Assembly (NCBI GenBank): GCA_947650365.1
Contig: OX393557.1
Span: 31,162,851 to 31,226,850, forward strand
Reading direction: 5' to 3'
Length of the DNA stretch: 64,000 nt
Source: Chamaelirium japonicum
Taxonomy: Eukaryota > Streptophyta > Magnoliopsida > Liliales > Melanthiaceae
A model generated the notes under the pieces. That model was given only the letters and a program-made list of their open reading frames with translations, made no database searches and was not told where the DNA came from. Positions 36,430 to 50,174 of this stretch are shown one piece after another. Made by a program: the position numbers and the translations under genes. Numbering within the stretch: position 1 is the stretch's first letter; each line of letters opens with the position of its first letter.

Positions 36430-36870
36430 TGTAAAGCATCAGTTCAAAAAAAATCTTCCCAATGCCCCACTGCAACTTACCTCAACCGCGCGTGTGATCC
36501 GCATAAACCCTAAATTTGTAGAGTTCGACTCTGCTCCATGAGAAAAACTTTGGTATAACCTTGATACCAGCTGATCTGACATCACAGGCCAATCACGAAC
36601 ACCAGAGCCGACCCCTCCTTTTGTAATCACCATTTAAATTAGAGAAACCTACGAGATGCAGTCGGGGTTGAGTGCAATACACCTATCGTGGTGGTTGTTA
36701 TTGTGTGGCAATGATGCACCTGGCCTAGTGCATGAGGGATTGTGATTGGCCTGTGATATCAATGATATGGTATCACAGTTATACCAAAGATTTTCTCCTG
36801 CTCCATCCATTGAGAAAATGGGCAGTGATAGGCCAGTAACAGCCTCAACCGTGCGATGCGGAAGCAGCAG
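36430..36870. repeat. Foldback with TTTGGTATAAC arms
   Basis: CTTTGGTATAACCTTGATACC and ATCACAGGCCAATCAC near 36546-36595 recur inverted near 36737-36795, with CTCAACCG(C/T)GCG near both outer limits. Probably a MITE; the ends were not fixed. Confidence 0.55.
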
Positions 36871-38215
36871 ACACGATGCACGACCTGCCCACTTATGACG
36901 AAGATACCTCAGTGCATCAATGGCTATTTTCATTACGGGAGCAAAGTCGACAGCTCACTAATTCTAAACAAAATGCAGCTGCATGCAGTTTGTCCAATCG
37001 ACGGCTCGATTCCCGAAGAAGGTGTCCCTTCCCTTTGGCTTTCCTCATCTCTTGGGCCTGTGCACTCACATTAGAGTACTGTGCCCTAATCTTGGTGTGC
37101 TACTATATAAAAAAAACTTTATTAGCACTTGAGCTAGGGTTTGAGGGTATCTTGAGCACATGCTCACATTCCCTTACTTTCATGCCCCCCCACTTTGTTT
37201 CTTGTGGTGTCTTATAGGAACCCAACAGAGTGCAGGGAAGGAAGAGAATTCCCCTCGAGAATGTTGAAGTGTTTTCAAAGGGCAGCGACTTGGCAGCTAC
37301 CCTTTGTACCTCAGGCTTCGGAATCGTGCCCTGAATTCCATTGGGGGATTAGTATAACAGCTGGGTTTAGACTTATCTCATTCCCCTCTTGTGCTTTCCA
37401 CAGATTCTTCTAATACTTTGTCCCCCCTCCCCCCCCTCGATCACTGTGCCCTTCATCACCCTGCAAATTTTTATTCTGTGGCTCAGGAGATAGAATAATA
37501 GAGAGTCGTCAGCTTTTCATCTATCAGGGCCAAGCAGAAGCCAACGTGCTTCAACTTTTTTGTATGAGGATTTGAGTAGGAGATTGAGAGGGCAGGGTCA
37601 CAGGCTGTGGATCCATCTTTTTTGGTGGTAAAAGGGGGGAGGCACAGAAGTTGATGGAGATCGGAAAAGCGGATTGGGGCGCAGATGGGTGAGCCGATGT
37701 GTCGCGCTGATAGTACATTTGGTTGGTGGCCGGACTATTGCGGTTGAAATTACAGTTGTTTGGTTCAATGCAATTGTAATTAATGAAACTACAAATTGAT
37801 TTCTTGGTTTGATCGAGTTGTAGTGGTAGAATACCAAATCAGTTGTTTGGTTTGATGTATTGCAAATTAATGGTATTTGTTCATGCTAAATCTTGATTGC
37901 ATACTTGGCAATAGTTAGGGTGTTGTATCTTCAAAAAAAAAAAAAGTTAGGGGGTGTGGCTATTTGCGCACACACAGAATTACTAGGGTCCCCCTAGTTT
38001 TATGAAGACATCATAACACATTTCAGTTTCTTAGTAGGCCCTCGTTTTAATAGGGCAATTCACATAAGGGTTCGCCCCCCCTCCCCCCTTCTCTCACCGA
38101 CCGCCATTGCTGTCGTGTCCAACCCCCTCTGCCTTTTCCTCCTTCTCCCCCTCTGGCCTCCTCGCTTCAATCGTCATCTCCGCCACGTCCACCCTCCTCG
38201 CCCTCTCCTCTGCCT
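36871..38215. other. No gene seen
   Basis: Mixed intergenic sequence, C/T-rich near 38070-38215. Nothing diagnostic. Confidence 0.35.
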
Positions 38216-38219
38216 CCCC

Positions 38220-38542
38220 TGTTGGGTTTATCCCACATCGGCTAAGAGTTGGGCGATGGTCTGCTTATATATATACCCTCTAGTGGACCTCCCCTTGCGA
38301 TCCGGGTTTTGGGGCGAGAAGGTATCTACAAATGGTATCAGAGTCAAGTTCCGCCCATGCCTAGATCTAGTAGGGGCGGAGTGTCCTCCTCCCCTGTTAC
38401 TTGCTGCACGAGGGGGTGTGAGGGGGGGATTCTTGGGTTTAGTCCCACATCGGCTAGGGGTTGGGCAATGGTGTGCATGCTTATATATCCTCTGGTGGGC
38501 CTCCCCTTGCGACCCGGGTTTTAGGGCGAGAGGGTATCTACA
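38220..38542 (+). mobile_element. TRIM (miniature LTR retroelement)
   Basis: Two ~111-bp LTRs (38220-38330 and 38431-38542) flank only 100 bp. A primer site TGGTATCAGAG, complementary to initiator Met-tRNA, starts 3 bp after the first LTR, and a purine tract GGGGGTGTGAGGGGGGGAT precedes the second. The flanks are TCCCC on both sides (38215-38219 and 38543-38547), though the region is C-rich. The LTRs differ at about one site in ten by eye, so it is older than the Tat element. It has no genes, as is normal for TRIMs. Confidence 0.82.
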
Positions 38543-38585
38543 TCCCCCTCCTCTCCACTCTGACCACCATTGCTTCCATGTACAC

Positions 38586-38589
<4 letters not shown>

Positions 38590-38652
<63 letters not shown>
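38590..38652. repeat. (CT)n microsatellite
   Basis: About 63 bp of CT just right of the TRIM. Confidence 0.95.
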
Positions 38653-38654
<2 letters not shown>

Positions 38655-39150
38655 TCCATTTTTCTACCTCTTCCTTCCTAGAGACGTCTATAGGGAGGAG
38701 GAGAAAGAGGGAGAAGAGGGGGGGAGGAGGAAGGGGAATAAATGGGGGAGAAGAAGAAAAAGGGAAGGAGAAGGAAGGAGGAGGAGGACTAGATGCGGAT
38801 GAAGGTGGAGGTCGGTTTCATGGCATTGGCGGTGGCGAGGTACAAGGGACCGATGGCTCTAACGGTACGTGGAGGCAATGGTGGGGCTCATTAATAAGCT
38901 TGGGAGGCCTCGATCGAGGACACATATGATAGTTCCTTTTTTTTGTTAAGTTGGGGGGCCTTAGTAATTTGTGGGGTCCAAATAGCAACACCCATAGTTA
39001 GAAGTCATGCAATGGATTGTGTTGGTGAAGTTATTTTGGAGGACGACTCCCGCAACCTGAGTCACCGATTTAGCTTTGGAAGTGGTGACCCGGAATTCCT
39101 CCTTCCCTTCTCTATCTCGAGCTTGTGAGTTGAGCGTTGGGGAACTCGGG

Positions 39151-39420
39151 TCTAACGATTAATGATGGGTCTAACGATTCTATATATACAGGTCTGAAAT
39201 ACTCTAACTTGTCTTACAGTTACTCGTGCAATTGCACAGGTCTTTCACCTGCACAAGCTAAATCATTGTCACCAAAAGTAATGACAAAATAAAATTGGTT
39301 AACCTATATGTTTTTTGACATCGGCTAAAAACAAAAAATTTAGATTGTGGAGAGCAGATTAATTAAGTGGTGATCGAAGTTAGTGATCGATGAGACAACA
39401 ATTGGTAATTGGTTACTCTT
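39151..39420 (-). repeat. ~270-bp segment T, inverted copy
   Basis: Contains AATGATGGGTCTAACGATTC, GTCTTACAGTTACTCGTGCA and CATCGGCTAAAAACAAAAAA. It is the complement of 42640-42935 and 46180-46490. It borders the transposase remains at 39421 and could be a terminal region of the transposon. Confidence 0.75.
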
Positions 39421-40195
39421 CTTCTTCCAGTTATGCTCATGTGCAGATTCTTCATACGTTCTTTTCTTTTTGCATTTCCCAAGTGTCACTGCATCGAGTT
39501 GATCCAATTCACACAAGGCTTCTATCCCTGAAAGCTGCTCCGGAGCCTTTGCAAGTTCTTTTTTGTCGTTGAACGCTCTTTTGTTTTGCTTCCACTTATA
39601 GTCATCAACAAGGAACCTTCGATGACCCATATAACAGAACTTGTCCCCGTTCTTTAACCGTAATGAATCTGTCTCCTTATTGTATACAAGGCACACCAAT
39701 TTTTCTTTGGTACTCTACCCAGATAAGATGACATATTTAGGAAAATCATTGATAGTCCATAGAAGTGCCGCATATATCTAAAAATTCTGACGCAACGAGG
39801 CATCATACGTATCGGCCCCAACTTCCCACAACTCGTTCAACTTCTTAATCAACAGCTGCAAATAAACATCAATAACATTACCAGGTGACCTAGGTCTGGG
39901 AATGAACAAAGAGAGCATTGTGTATGGCTTTTTCAAGCACATCAAGTGAGGCAAACTATATGAAATTAGGACAACTGGCCAAATATTGTACGACACACTC
40001 ATATTCCCAAAGGACCTGAAGCCATCGCCAGCAAGCCCTAACTTGACGTTGCGAACTTCACATGCAAATTCAGGATATGTCTGATCAAAATATTTCCACG
40101 TCAGAGAGTCGGTCGGATGTCTTATAACCCCATCATCTGCATGTTCTTGTGCATGTCATCTCATGTACTCAGCAGTCTTCGATGACATAAACAAC
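39421..40195 (-). pseudogene. CACTA TNP2 transposase relic, central part
   Basis: The minus strand encodes RNVKLGLAGDGFKSFGNMS, then WPVVLISYSLPHLMCLKKPY, LSLFIPRPRSPGNVIDVYLQ, KLNELWEVGADTYDAS and, further on, FCYMGHRRFLVDD...KRAFNDKKEL...PEQLSGIEAL. This is the conserved central block of plant CACTA TNP2. The frame is not continuous, so it is a relic. Confidence 0.85.
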
Positions 40196-42190
40196 CTAAA
40201 CGAATTCATATGAGGCTCGGACTTCTTAAAAGCTTCTACAATTCTATTGAGAAATGAATATGTACGTATTTTGGGTAGACAAATAGCTATATACTTATTA
40301 ATTGGTATTGGTGGACCCACATATATCTTTTATTTTCTTCTCTTAGTTTTAAGATCTTCATGCTTTTCCTCCTCTATACTTGCTTCTCTTTGTAGAAATT
40401 TTTATTGATAAGGGGGAGGCGAGAGAGATTTTATTGCTCTTGTAGTATTTGCTCTTTGAGGAGTATTACTTCCTCTTCAAGATGACATCTAAAATTCAAC
40501 AAAAGAGTAACACTAACACTTGTATAAGAGTAAAGCAATAAAGATGACGTATTTAAAAAAATACATACATAAATAAGGTAAACAATAAAGGATAGGAATG
40601 TCAATAAAATAAGAAAAAAAAAACAGAAATATAATATATAACATAATAATATTAATGTGTTCAATACAAATGAACGTAACTAGCAACACAAACATATTAC
40701 AAAAGAGAAAAAGCCCAATTACAAAATGCAAGTAACTTAAGTTAAAAATTACGTTACAAAATTAGATGCAAATACCTTACATTCAGTAACCCAGTATCGA
40801 TCAGATTTGACTATAAATAAGTTGCGTCAATAGCTACCTTAATAAAGGTACATAACAAAAGTACAATCACAATATTATTGTGTTCAAAATCATGATTGGA
40901 AGAATAGCACAATTATGTTGTGTCTATATTTATGTTAATAAGGGTAACATGAATTCAATTGCATTATTGTTATGTTAAAACCACGATCGATCAGAAAAAG
41001 AACATAAGTATGTTGCATCATGAGTTACGTTAATAGTACGTATAACGAAAATTTGATCGCAAACATGTTCTATCTATAGTGATAAACACATCTATTAACA
41101 TAAAATTATTGTGTCAAATCAAAATGAAACTAATGGAAATGTGATACTTTTGCGTTATTAGTTGTGTTGGATAATGTATTATTTTGTCCAACCATAATAT
41201 TTTTACGTCGTAAATTATTTTTTGATTTATCAACCTTATGTTCTAGTTGCAAGAAATATAATACTCAACACAACCGAATGAACCATTCTACCGTTGAATC
41301 TTACATTCATTTTTAGATAACGAATTATTGTTGTAGGCTCAGAGGAGGCATACCTTTAATTCTCTGTTTTGTTTATTGGGCTGTCAAAGGGAATACAAAT
41401 TTAATCTAGGATTTTGGATTTTCGAGAGGTGCCTTGCTCAATTGGCCTCAATTTGGGCAACAACGAGATGTGTCGTTCTTCTTAGCGTCTTTCCGGCTGC
41501 GTGGCAACAAAGGGGGCATGAGCAAATGTACGCGCACAGCGGGGGTTCCATGTGATTGGGGTCACAAAAGTAATGTCAAAAAGCAACGAGAGTCAGTTTG
41601 AGCAATAAGTGGCAGTTATGGATCAATTTGGAGAAAAAAATCCCATTTTGCTAAGCTCCGGATCATGTAAGGTTATCAGATTGGTGAAAGATAAAACTAA
41701 ATCACAGTTGTTCTTTACACCTAGCCGCAAAAGATGAATCACACTCAACCTCGACCGTCATGCAATGATCGGCTGTGGCTTTCACTTGTCTCTTTAACCT
41801 GATTGACGTTATGACATTGGAGAATTCATGCTCCTTTGGTGAATTCTATAGGACCTTAATAGAAATGATAAGGTACAATATTGCCCCACTTGGCAACCTG
41901 ATTTATAAACAATTTCATGATTTAACGCTGAAAACCCAAATTGAACACACAAGGGGACATAAAATGGGACACAATGACAACGACCATGCATCGGCCGGTG
42001 CATGAAAAAAATTGCAACAAGCGTTGAGGTATTAATTGTGTCCCGCTTTGAGTCCTGTTATGAAACAAAATAAAAATTAAAGTAGATATATCATCTTTCG
42101 GGCATCCGAAACGGAACCATTACTTTGTCTACCAAGCTCTTGGGTTCATTCCTTATCCTCATGTGGACAGCTGTATGTAGCCCCCCCCCC

Positions 42191-42275
<85 letters not shown>

Positions 42276-42935
42276 GTGGACCGCTTTCCTCAATGATGTA
42301 GCCCCCAGCTCTCTCTCTCTCTCATCCTATCTCTGGTGATCGATCAGGTTATTCAGATATGTTGTGGAAATTCAACTCTGGCACGTACAAGTGGCAGTAG
42401 CAGTGGTTAACTGGTTCTTTCATGGGAATCGCATGAACGATCCCTCGTACATACCCAATAGATGGCTGGAGTGGTGCTCGTTTGTCCCTAGCTGCCCTGC
42501 ACTACATGCATGTGAAGTGGATACACTGGATCTTTTTGTTCGTGCGGGAAAAGACACCTCGCCTTAATGCATGTTGTGATCTACTAGTAGCAGCCACTTC
42601 TGGTGGTCCCTCTATCGTCTAAATTTGTGGCCACTTAACAATTGTTGTTTTATCACTAACTTCGATCACCACTTAATTTGCTCTCCACAATCTAAATTTT
42701 TTGTTTTTAGCCGATGCCGAAATACATAGGATAACCAATTTTATTTTGTCATTACTTTTGGTGATGATGATTTAGCTTGCCATACATATCACGCTCATAA
42801 AAAATCAGTAAATTCTAAAACTTGTGCAGGTAAAAGATCTTGTGCAATTGCATGAGTAACTGTAAGACGAGTTAGAGTATTCCAAACCTCTATATATAGA
42901 ATCGTTAAAGCCATCATTAATTATTAGACCCATCA
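40196..42935 (-). mobile_element. CACTA-derived repeated unit, copy 1
   Basis: About 90% similar by eye to the corresponding parts of 43396-46490 and 46962-49483. It comprises a short coding-like piece (SFLNRIVEAFKKSEP), a long AT-rich intron-like part, a block around CTTGCTCAATTGGCC, a (CT)n tract and segment T. It continues leftward into TNP2 remains. Relative to the other copies it lacks ~165 bp near 41511. Confidence 0.75.
42194..42273. repeat. (CT)n microsatellite with adjacent poly-C
   Basis: 13 C (42181-42193), then CT. This is the equivalent position to the tracts at 45580 and 49097 in the other copies. Confidence 0.95.
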
Positions 42936-42979
42936 TTAATTGTTAGAAACTGCATGCATCTAAAGTGCAAGGGATGAAA

Positions 42980-43395
42980 ATATAGCTTAAGAATAAATTC
43001 TCTAAAAAGTCCAAGTACATTGCAGGAATTTGTACCTTTTAATTTTTTCTTAAGATATAACTTTCGAGGAAGAATGCCAGAGCTATTTTTATGGCATTGA
43101 GATCATCCTCGTATTCTTTCATTTTATCGCAAATCTTCTCCTGAAAAACTAGTGTTTTAAGTCCAAAGTTTTTCACTCTCAGACGATCATTTGATCCTTC
43201 ATCATGGATATATAGAATAATACCTAGGGAATACTAATGCCCGAATATAAGGTCGAACCCCTTTGGGTCTAACCTAATTTATATTTCCTTTGTTTCAAAT
43301 ATTAGGTCAAATACGTGGTGTTGCCATAGGTAATAAGCAAGCTGTGGGAAAAATTGACTTAACAATCTTTACACATTACAAAAATCTAAAACGTG
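42980..43395 (-). pseudogene. DUF1985-like ORF remains in unit copy 2
   Basis: The minus strand near 43030-43175 reads KEYEDDLNAIKIALAFFLES and YILRKN, interrupted by a stop and followed by KVQIPAMYLDF. This resembles the block seen in DUF1985 / Ulp1-associated ORFs of plant MULE and CACTA elements. The assignment is by memory of the pattern only. Confidence 0.5.
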
Positions 43396-45578
43396 ACTCC
43401 TTGAACCAATTCTTACGAGACTCGGACTTCTTAAAAGCTTCTACACTTCTATTGAGAAATGAATATATATTTCGGGTAGACAAAATAGGTATATACTTAA
43501 GAATTGGTACTGGTGGACCCACACACACTTTTCATTTTCTTCTCTTAGTTTCAAGATCTTTGTATTTTTCCTCCTCCACACTTGCTTCTCTTTTTAGGAT
43601 TTTTTACTGATAAAGGGGAGGAGAGAGAGATTATATTGCTATTATAGTATTTGCTCTTTGAGGAGTATTACTTCCTCTTCGAGGTGACATCTAAAATTCA
43701 ATAAAAGGGTAGCACTAACACTTGTATAAGAGTAAAGCAATAAAGAGGAGGGATTTTAAAAAAATATATAACTAAATAAGATAAAGCAATAAAGGATAGG
43801 AATGCCAATAAAATTGAAAAAAAAAATAGAAACGTAAAATATATAACATAATAATATTAATGTGTTCAATACTAATGAACGTAATTAGCAATGCAAACAT
43901 ATTACTATAGAGGAAAAGCCTAATTATAAAATACAAGTAACTTAAGTTGAAAATTACGTTATAAAATTAGACAAAATAATAGACGCAAAAACCTTACATC
44001 CTGTAACCCAGTATCGATCAGATTTGACTATAAATAATTAAGTTGCGTCAATAGCTACGTTAATAAAGGTACATAACAAAAGTACAATCACAATATTAGA
44101 GTGTTCAAAATCATGATCGGACGAATAACACAATTATGTTGTATTTATATTTATGTTAATAAGGGTAACATAAATTCAATTGCATTATTGTTGTGTTAAA
44201 GCCATGATCGATCAGAAAAAGAACGTAAGTATATGTTGCGTTATGAGTTACGTTAATAGTACGACCACAAACTTGTTCCATCTATAATGATAAACATATC
44301 TATTAACATAAAATTATTGTGTCAAATCAGAGTGAAACTAATGGAAATGTGATACTTTTGCATTATTAGTTGTATTGGACAATGTATTTTTTTATCCAAC
44401 CATAATATTTTTACGTCATAAATTATTTTTTGATTTATCAACCTTATGTTCAAGTTGCAAGAAGTATAAAACTCAACACAACCGAATGAAGGATTCTACC
44501 GTTGGATCTTATATTCATTTTTTAGATAACGAATTACTGATGTAGGCTAAGAGGAGGCATACCTTCAATTCTCTGTTTTGTTTATTGGGCTGTCAAAGGG
44601 AATACAAGTTTAATCTAAGATTTTGGATTTTTAAGAGGTGCCTTGCTCAATTGGCCTCGAGTTGGGTAACAACGAGATGTGTCATTCTTCTTAGTGTTTT
44701 TTCGACTGCACTGCAACAAAGGGGGCATGAGCATGGGGCTCTGAGCGATGGAGGACAATGCGGTTGGAGATAGTGTTTGATGAACGGGGAAGATGGAGAC
44801 AAACAGTTAATTTAAAAAAAAAGCTACCAACATATATTTTTTAAGTTTAAAAGGTTAAATTGGTCCGAAAAATGCAAATGTATGTATGCGGCAGGGGTCC
44901 CATGTGACTGGGGTCACAAAAGTAATGTTAAAAAGCAATAAGAGTCAGTTTAAGCAATAAGTGGCAGTTAGGGATTAATTTGGAAAAAAATCACGTTTTG
45001 CTAAGCTACGGATCATGTGAGGTTATCAGATAGGTGAAAGCCAATACTGAATCATAAATGTTCTTTACTCTTAGCCGCAAAAGATGAATCACACTCAGCC
45101 TCGACCGTCATGTAATGATTGTGGCTTTCACTTGTCTATTTAACCTGATTGAGGTTATAACATCGGAGAATCCATACTCCTTTGGTGAATTCTAAAGGAC
45201 ATCAAGAGAAATCATATGGTATAATACCACTTGGCAACCTGATTTATAAACAATTCCAAGATTTACAACTGAAAACCCAAATTGAACGCACAAGGGGACA
45301 TAAAATGGGACACAATTACAACGTCCAAGCATTGGCCGGTGCATGTGAAAAATTGCAACACCCCGTCACTAAAAAGAACAGGCAGACTTCCTCATATGGT
45401 CTGCATAGACTTCCGTAAGCGCTGCAGTATTAAGTGTATCCCGCTTTGAGTCCTGTTATGAAACAAAATAAAATTTGAAGTAAATATATCATCTTTAGGG
45501 CATCCGAAACGCAACCATTCCTTTTTCTCCTAAGTTCTTGGGTTCAGTCCTTATCCTCTTGTGGACAGCTATATGTAG

Positions 45579-45885
<307 letters not shown>

Positions 45886-46528
45886 CTATCTCTGGTGATC
45901 GATCAGGTTGTTCAGATATGTTGTGGAAATTCAACTCTGGCACGTACGAGTGGCAGTAGTAGTGGTTAACTTGTTCTATCATGGCAATCGCCTGAACGAT
46001 CCCTCGTACGTACCCAATAGATGGCCGGAGAGGTGCTCGCTTGTCCCTGGCTCATGGCCTGCACTGCATGCATGTGAAGTGGATACACTAGATCTTTTTG
46101 TTCGTGCGGGAAAGAACACATCACCTTAACGCATGCTGCGATCTATTAGTACCGGCCACTTCTAGTGGTCCCTCCATCGTCTGAATTTGTGGCCACTTGC
46201 TAATTGTTGTCTCATCACTAACTTCAATCACCACTTAATCTGCTCTCCACAATCTAAGTTTTTTGTTTCTAGCCGATGCCGAAATACATAGCATAACCAA
46301 TTTTATTTTGTCATTACTTTTGGTGACGATGATTTAGCTTGCCATAGATATCACGCACATAAAAAATTAGCAAATTCTAAAACCTGTATAAGTGAAAGAC
46401 CTTGTGTAATTGCATGAGTAACTGTAAGACGAGTTAAAGTATTCCAGACCTGTATATATAGAACCGTTAGACCCATCATTAATCGTTAGACCCATCATTC
46501 ATTGTTAGAGACTTCATGCATCTAAAGT

Positions 46529-46990
46529 TCAAGGGATGAAAATATGCCTTAAGAATAAATTCTTAAAAAAATCCAAGTACATTGCAGGAATTTGTACCTT
46601 TTTATTTTTTCTTAAGATATAACTTTCGAGGAAGAGTACTAGAGCTATTTTTATGGCATCTAGATCATTCTCGTATTCCTTTATTTTATTGCAAATCTTC
46701 TCCCGAAAAACTAGTGTTTTAACTTCAAAGTTTTCCACTCTTAAACGATCATTTGACCCTACATCATGGAGATATGGAATAATAACTAGGGAATACTAAT
46801 GCCCGAATATAAGGGCAAACCCCTTTGGGTCTAGCCTAATTTATATTTTTTTTGTTTCAAATATTAGGTCAAATACGTGGTGTTGCCATAGGTAATAAGC
46901 AAGCTGTACATGGTAAAAACTGACTTAACAATCTTCACACACTATAAAAATCTAAAACATGACTCCTTGAACCAATTCATACGAGGCTGG
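46529..46990 (-). pseudogene. DUF1985-like ORF remains in unit copy 3
   Basis: The minus strand of 46738-46529 stays open for 69 codons: FREKICNKIKEYENDLDAIK, then IALVLFLESYILRKNKKVQI. Just upstream is NRIVEGFKKFQPRMNWFKES. Together these resemble the DUF1985 / Ulp1-associated ORF carried by several plant DNA transposons. The Ulp1 protease itself was not found. Confidence 0.55.
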
Positions 46991-49094
46991 AACTTCTTAA
47001 AACCTTCTACAATTCTATTGAGAAATGAATATGTATTTCGGGTAGACAAAATAGCTATATACTTAAGAATTGGTACTGGTGGACCCACACACATGCACCT
47101 TTTATTTTTTTCTCTTAGCTTCAAGATCTTCATGCTTTACCTCCTCCGCGTACACTTGCTTCTCTTTTTAGAAATTTTTACTGATAAGGGGGAGGAGAGA
47201 GATATTTTATTACTCTTGTAGTATTTGTTCTTTGAGGAGTATTACTTCCTCTTCAAGGTGACATCTTAAATTCAATAAAATGGTAGCACTAACACTTGTA
47301 TAAAAGTAAAGCAATAAAGAGGAGGGATTTTTAAAAAATTTATACCTAAATAAGATAAAGCAATAAAGGATAAGAATACCAATAAAATAAGAAAAAAAAA
47401 CAGAAACATAATATATAACATAATAATATTAATGTGTTCAATACTAATGAACGTAACTAGTAACTCAAACATATTACAAGAGAGAAAAAGCGCAATTACA
47501 AAATGCAAGTAACTTAAGTTGAAAATTATGTTACAAAATTAGACGAAATAATAGACGTAGATACCTTACATCATATAACCCAGTATCGATCAGATTTGAC
47601 TATAAATAAGTTGCATCAATAGCTATGTTAATAAAGGTACATAACAAAAGTACAATCACAATATTATTGTATTCAAAATCATGATCGGAATAATAATGCA
47701 ATTATGTTATGTCTATATTTATGTTAATAAGGGTAATATGACTTCAATTGCATCATTGTTGTGTTAAAGCCATGATCGATCAGAAAAATAACGTAAGTAT
47801 GTTGCGTCATGAGTTACTTTAATAGTATGTATAACGAAAATTTGACCGCAAACATGTTTTATCTATAGTGATAAACACATCTGTTAACATAGAATTATTG
47901 TATCAAATTAGAGTGAAACTAATAAAAATGTGATACTTTTGCGTTATTAGTTGTGTTAGACAATGTATTTTTTTGTCCAATCGTAATATTTTTACATCGT
48001 AAATTATTTTTTGATTTATCAACCTCATGTTCTAGTTGCAAGAAACATAATACTCAACACAACCGAATAAATGATTCTACCATTGGATCTTACATTCATT
48101 TTTTAGATAACGAATTACTGATATGGGCTTAGAGGAGGCATTACCTTCAATTCTCTGTTTTGTTTATTGGGCTGTTAAAGGGAATACAAGTTTAATCTAG
48201 GATTTTGGATTTTTGAGAGGCCTCGAGTTGGGCAACAACGAGATGTGTCATTCTTGTTAGCGTCTTTCTGGTTGCACGGCAACAAAGGGGGCATGAGCGT
48301 GGGGCTCTGGGCAATGGAGAACAATGCTGTTGGAGATAGTGTTTGACGAACGGGGAACATGGAGACGAACAGTTAGTTTTTTTTAAAAAAAAAGCTATCA
48401 ATATATATTTTTTAAAGTTAAAAGGGTAAATTGGTCCGAAATATGCAAATGTACGCGTGCGCGGGGGTCCCACGTGGCTGGGGTCACAAAAGTAATGTTA
48501 AAAAGCAACGAGAGTCAGTTTAAGCAATAAGTGGCAGTTAGAGATCAATTTGGAAAAAAATCTCGTTTTGCTAAACTTCGGATCATGTGAGGTTATCAGA
48601 TAGGTGAAAGCCAATACTGAATCACAATTGTTCTTTACACTTATCCGCAAAAGATGAATCATACTCAACCTCGACCGTCATGCAATGATCGGCTGTGGCT
48701 TTCACTTGTCTCTTTAACCTGATTGAGGTTATAACATCGGAGAATCCATGCTCCTTTGGTGAATTCTAGAGGACCTCAAGAGAAATGATATGGTACAATG
48801 CCACTTGGCAACCTGATTTATAAACAATTCCAAGATTTACCACTGAAAATTCAAATTGAACACACAAGGGGACATAAAATGGGACACAATGACAACGTCC
48901 ATGCATCGACCGGTGCATGGGAAAAAATTGCAACATGTGATGCGGTATTAATTGTGTCCCGCTTTGAGTTTTGTTATGAAATTAAATAAATATTGAAGTA
49001 GATATATCATCTTTAGGGCATCCGAAACGAAACCATTCCTTTTTCTCCCAAGTTCTTGGTTTCACTCCTTATCCTCCTGGGGACAGTTGTATGT

Positions 49095-49096
<2 letters not shown>

Positions 49097-49164
<68 letters not shown>

Positions 49165-49170
49165 TCTCTC
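49097..49170. repeat. (CT)n microsatellite
   Basis: CT tract of unit copy 3, with one TG interruption. Confidence 0.95.
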
Positions 49171-49702
49171 ATCCTATCTCTAGTAATCAATCAGGTTGTT
49201 CAGATATGTTGTGGAAATTCAACTCTGGCACGTACGAGTGGCAGTAGTAGTGGTTAACTGCTTCTGTCATGGGAATCGCATGAACGATCCCTCGTACGTA
49301 CCCAATAGATGGCCAGAGAGGTGCTCACTTGTGTCTAGCTAGCTTGCACTGCATTCATGTGAAGTGGATACACTGGATCTTTTTATTCATGTAGGAAAGG
49401 ACACCTCGTCTTAATGCATGCTGCGATCTACTAGTACCTGCCACTTCTAATGGTCCCTCCACCGTCTAAATTTGTGGCCACTACGTCGTTGTCGACGCCA
49501 ACAAGGAAGGGAGTTCGATGTATCAACTGTGCCCGAATTCCATCTGACTCCCATGGATCTGGCCCCATGGATCCTCAACGATATGATATGGCCCGTGAGT
49601 TTCTCTCTCTCTCTCTCATTACGTGACAAAACCCAACACCCACGTACTGACAATTTAATTGCCGGCCACCTCACATGACCCCAGAAACCAATACAAACCC
49701 AG

Positions 49703-49704
<2 letters not shown>

Positions 49705-49772
<68 letters not shown>
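49705..49772. repeat. (CT)n microsatellite upstream of SCL32
   Basis: CT run about 500 bp before the GRAS start codon. Confidence 0.95.
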
Positions 49773-49897
49773 AACTCCAATGGAAACCTAAGAAGGACCT
49801 TTGACAGTAGACACTACCAGTCTGCGTTTCCTATCTCTTGTTGCGCTCACCTTCTGCAGGCGCCTCTTTTCGAAAGTCTACTTCAACTAGGGTTGTG

Positions 49898-49898
<1 letters not shown>

Positions 49899-49950
<52 letters not shown>
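49899..49950. repeat. (CT)n microsatellite upstream of SCL32
   Basis: CT run about 330 bp before the GRAS start codon. Confidence 0.95.
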
Positions 49951-49951
<1 letters not shown>

Positions 49952-50174
49952 GATCACAATACCTCTTTCATCTGCGTTACAGATGAATAGCCAAGGATCA
50001 GATTCCATACTTTTCATCTATTTCTTCACATACTGAAGTAATCGTTTCTAGGGTTTTATATCATACGTAGCTAGGTGGAGTACTCTTCTTGGGCTGTGGG
50101 ATCGATTGATGTCCTTTTCTCTTCCTCGTCTTCCCTTCTTATCAAGAACTAGACATCAGAAAGGGCACAGCACT

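Larger units (their letters stand above)
46491..49483 (-). mobile_element. CACTA-derived repeated unit, copy 3 (truncated)
   Basis: Follows copy 2 in order and keeps the DUF1985-like part, but homology stops at 49483 (TTGTGGCCACT), exactly where segment T would begin. Beyond that point lies the flank of the GRAS gene. Confidence 0.75.

Noticed and set aside
38115-38929. Frames spanning the TRIM and (CT)n
   Set aside because: They cross LTRs and microsatellite, with no domain.
42364-42567. Small conserved-looking ORF repeated at 45908
   Set aside because: It lacks an ATG at the shared start, and the same frame in the third unit copy has an early stop. It lies in transposon-derived repeat.
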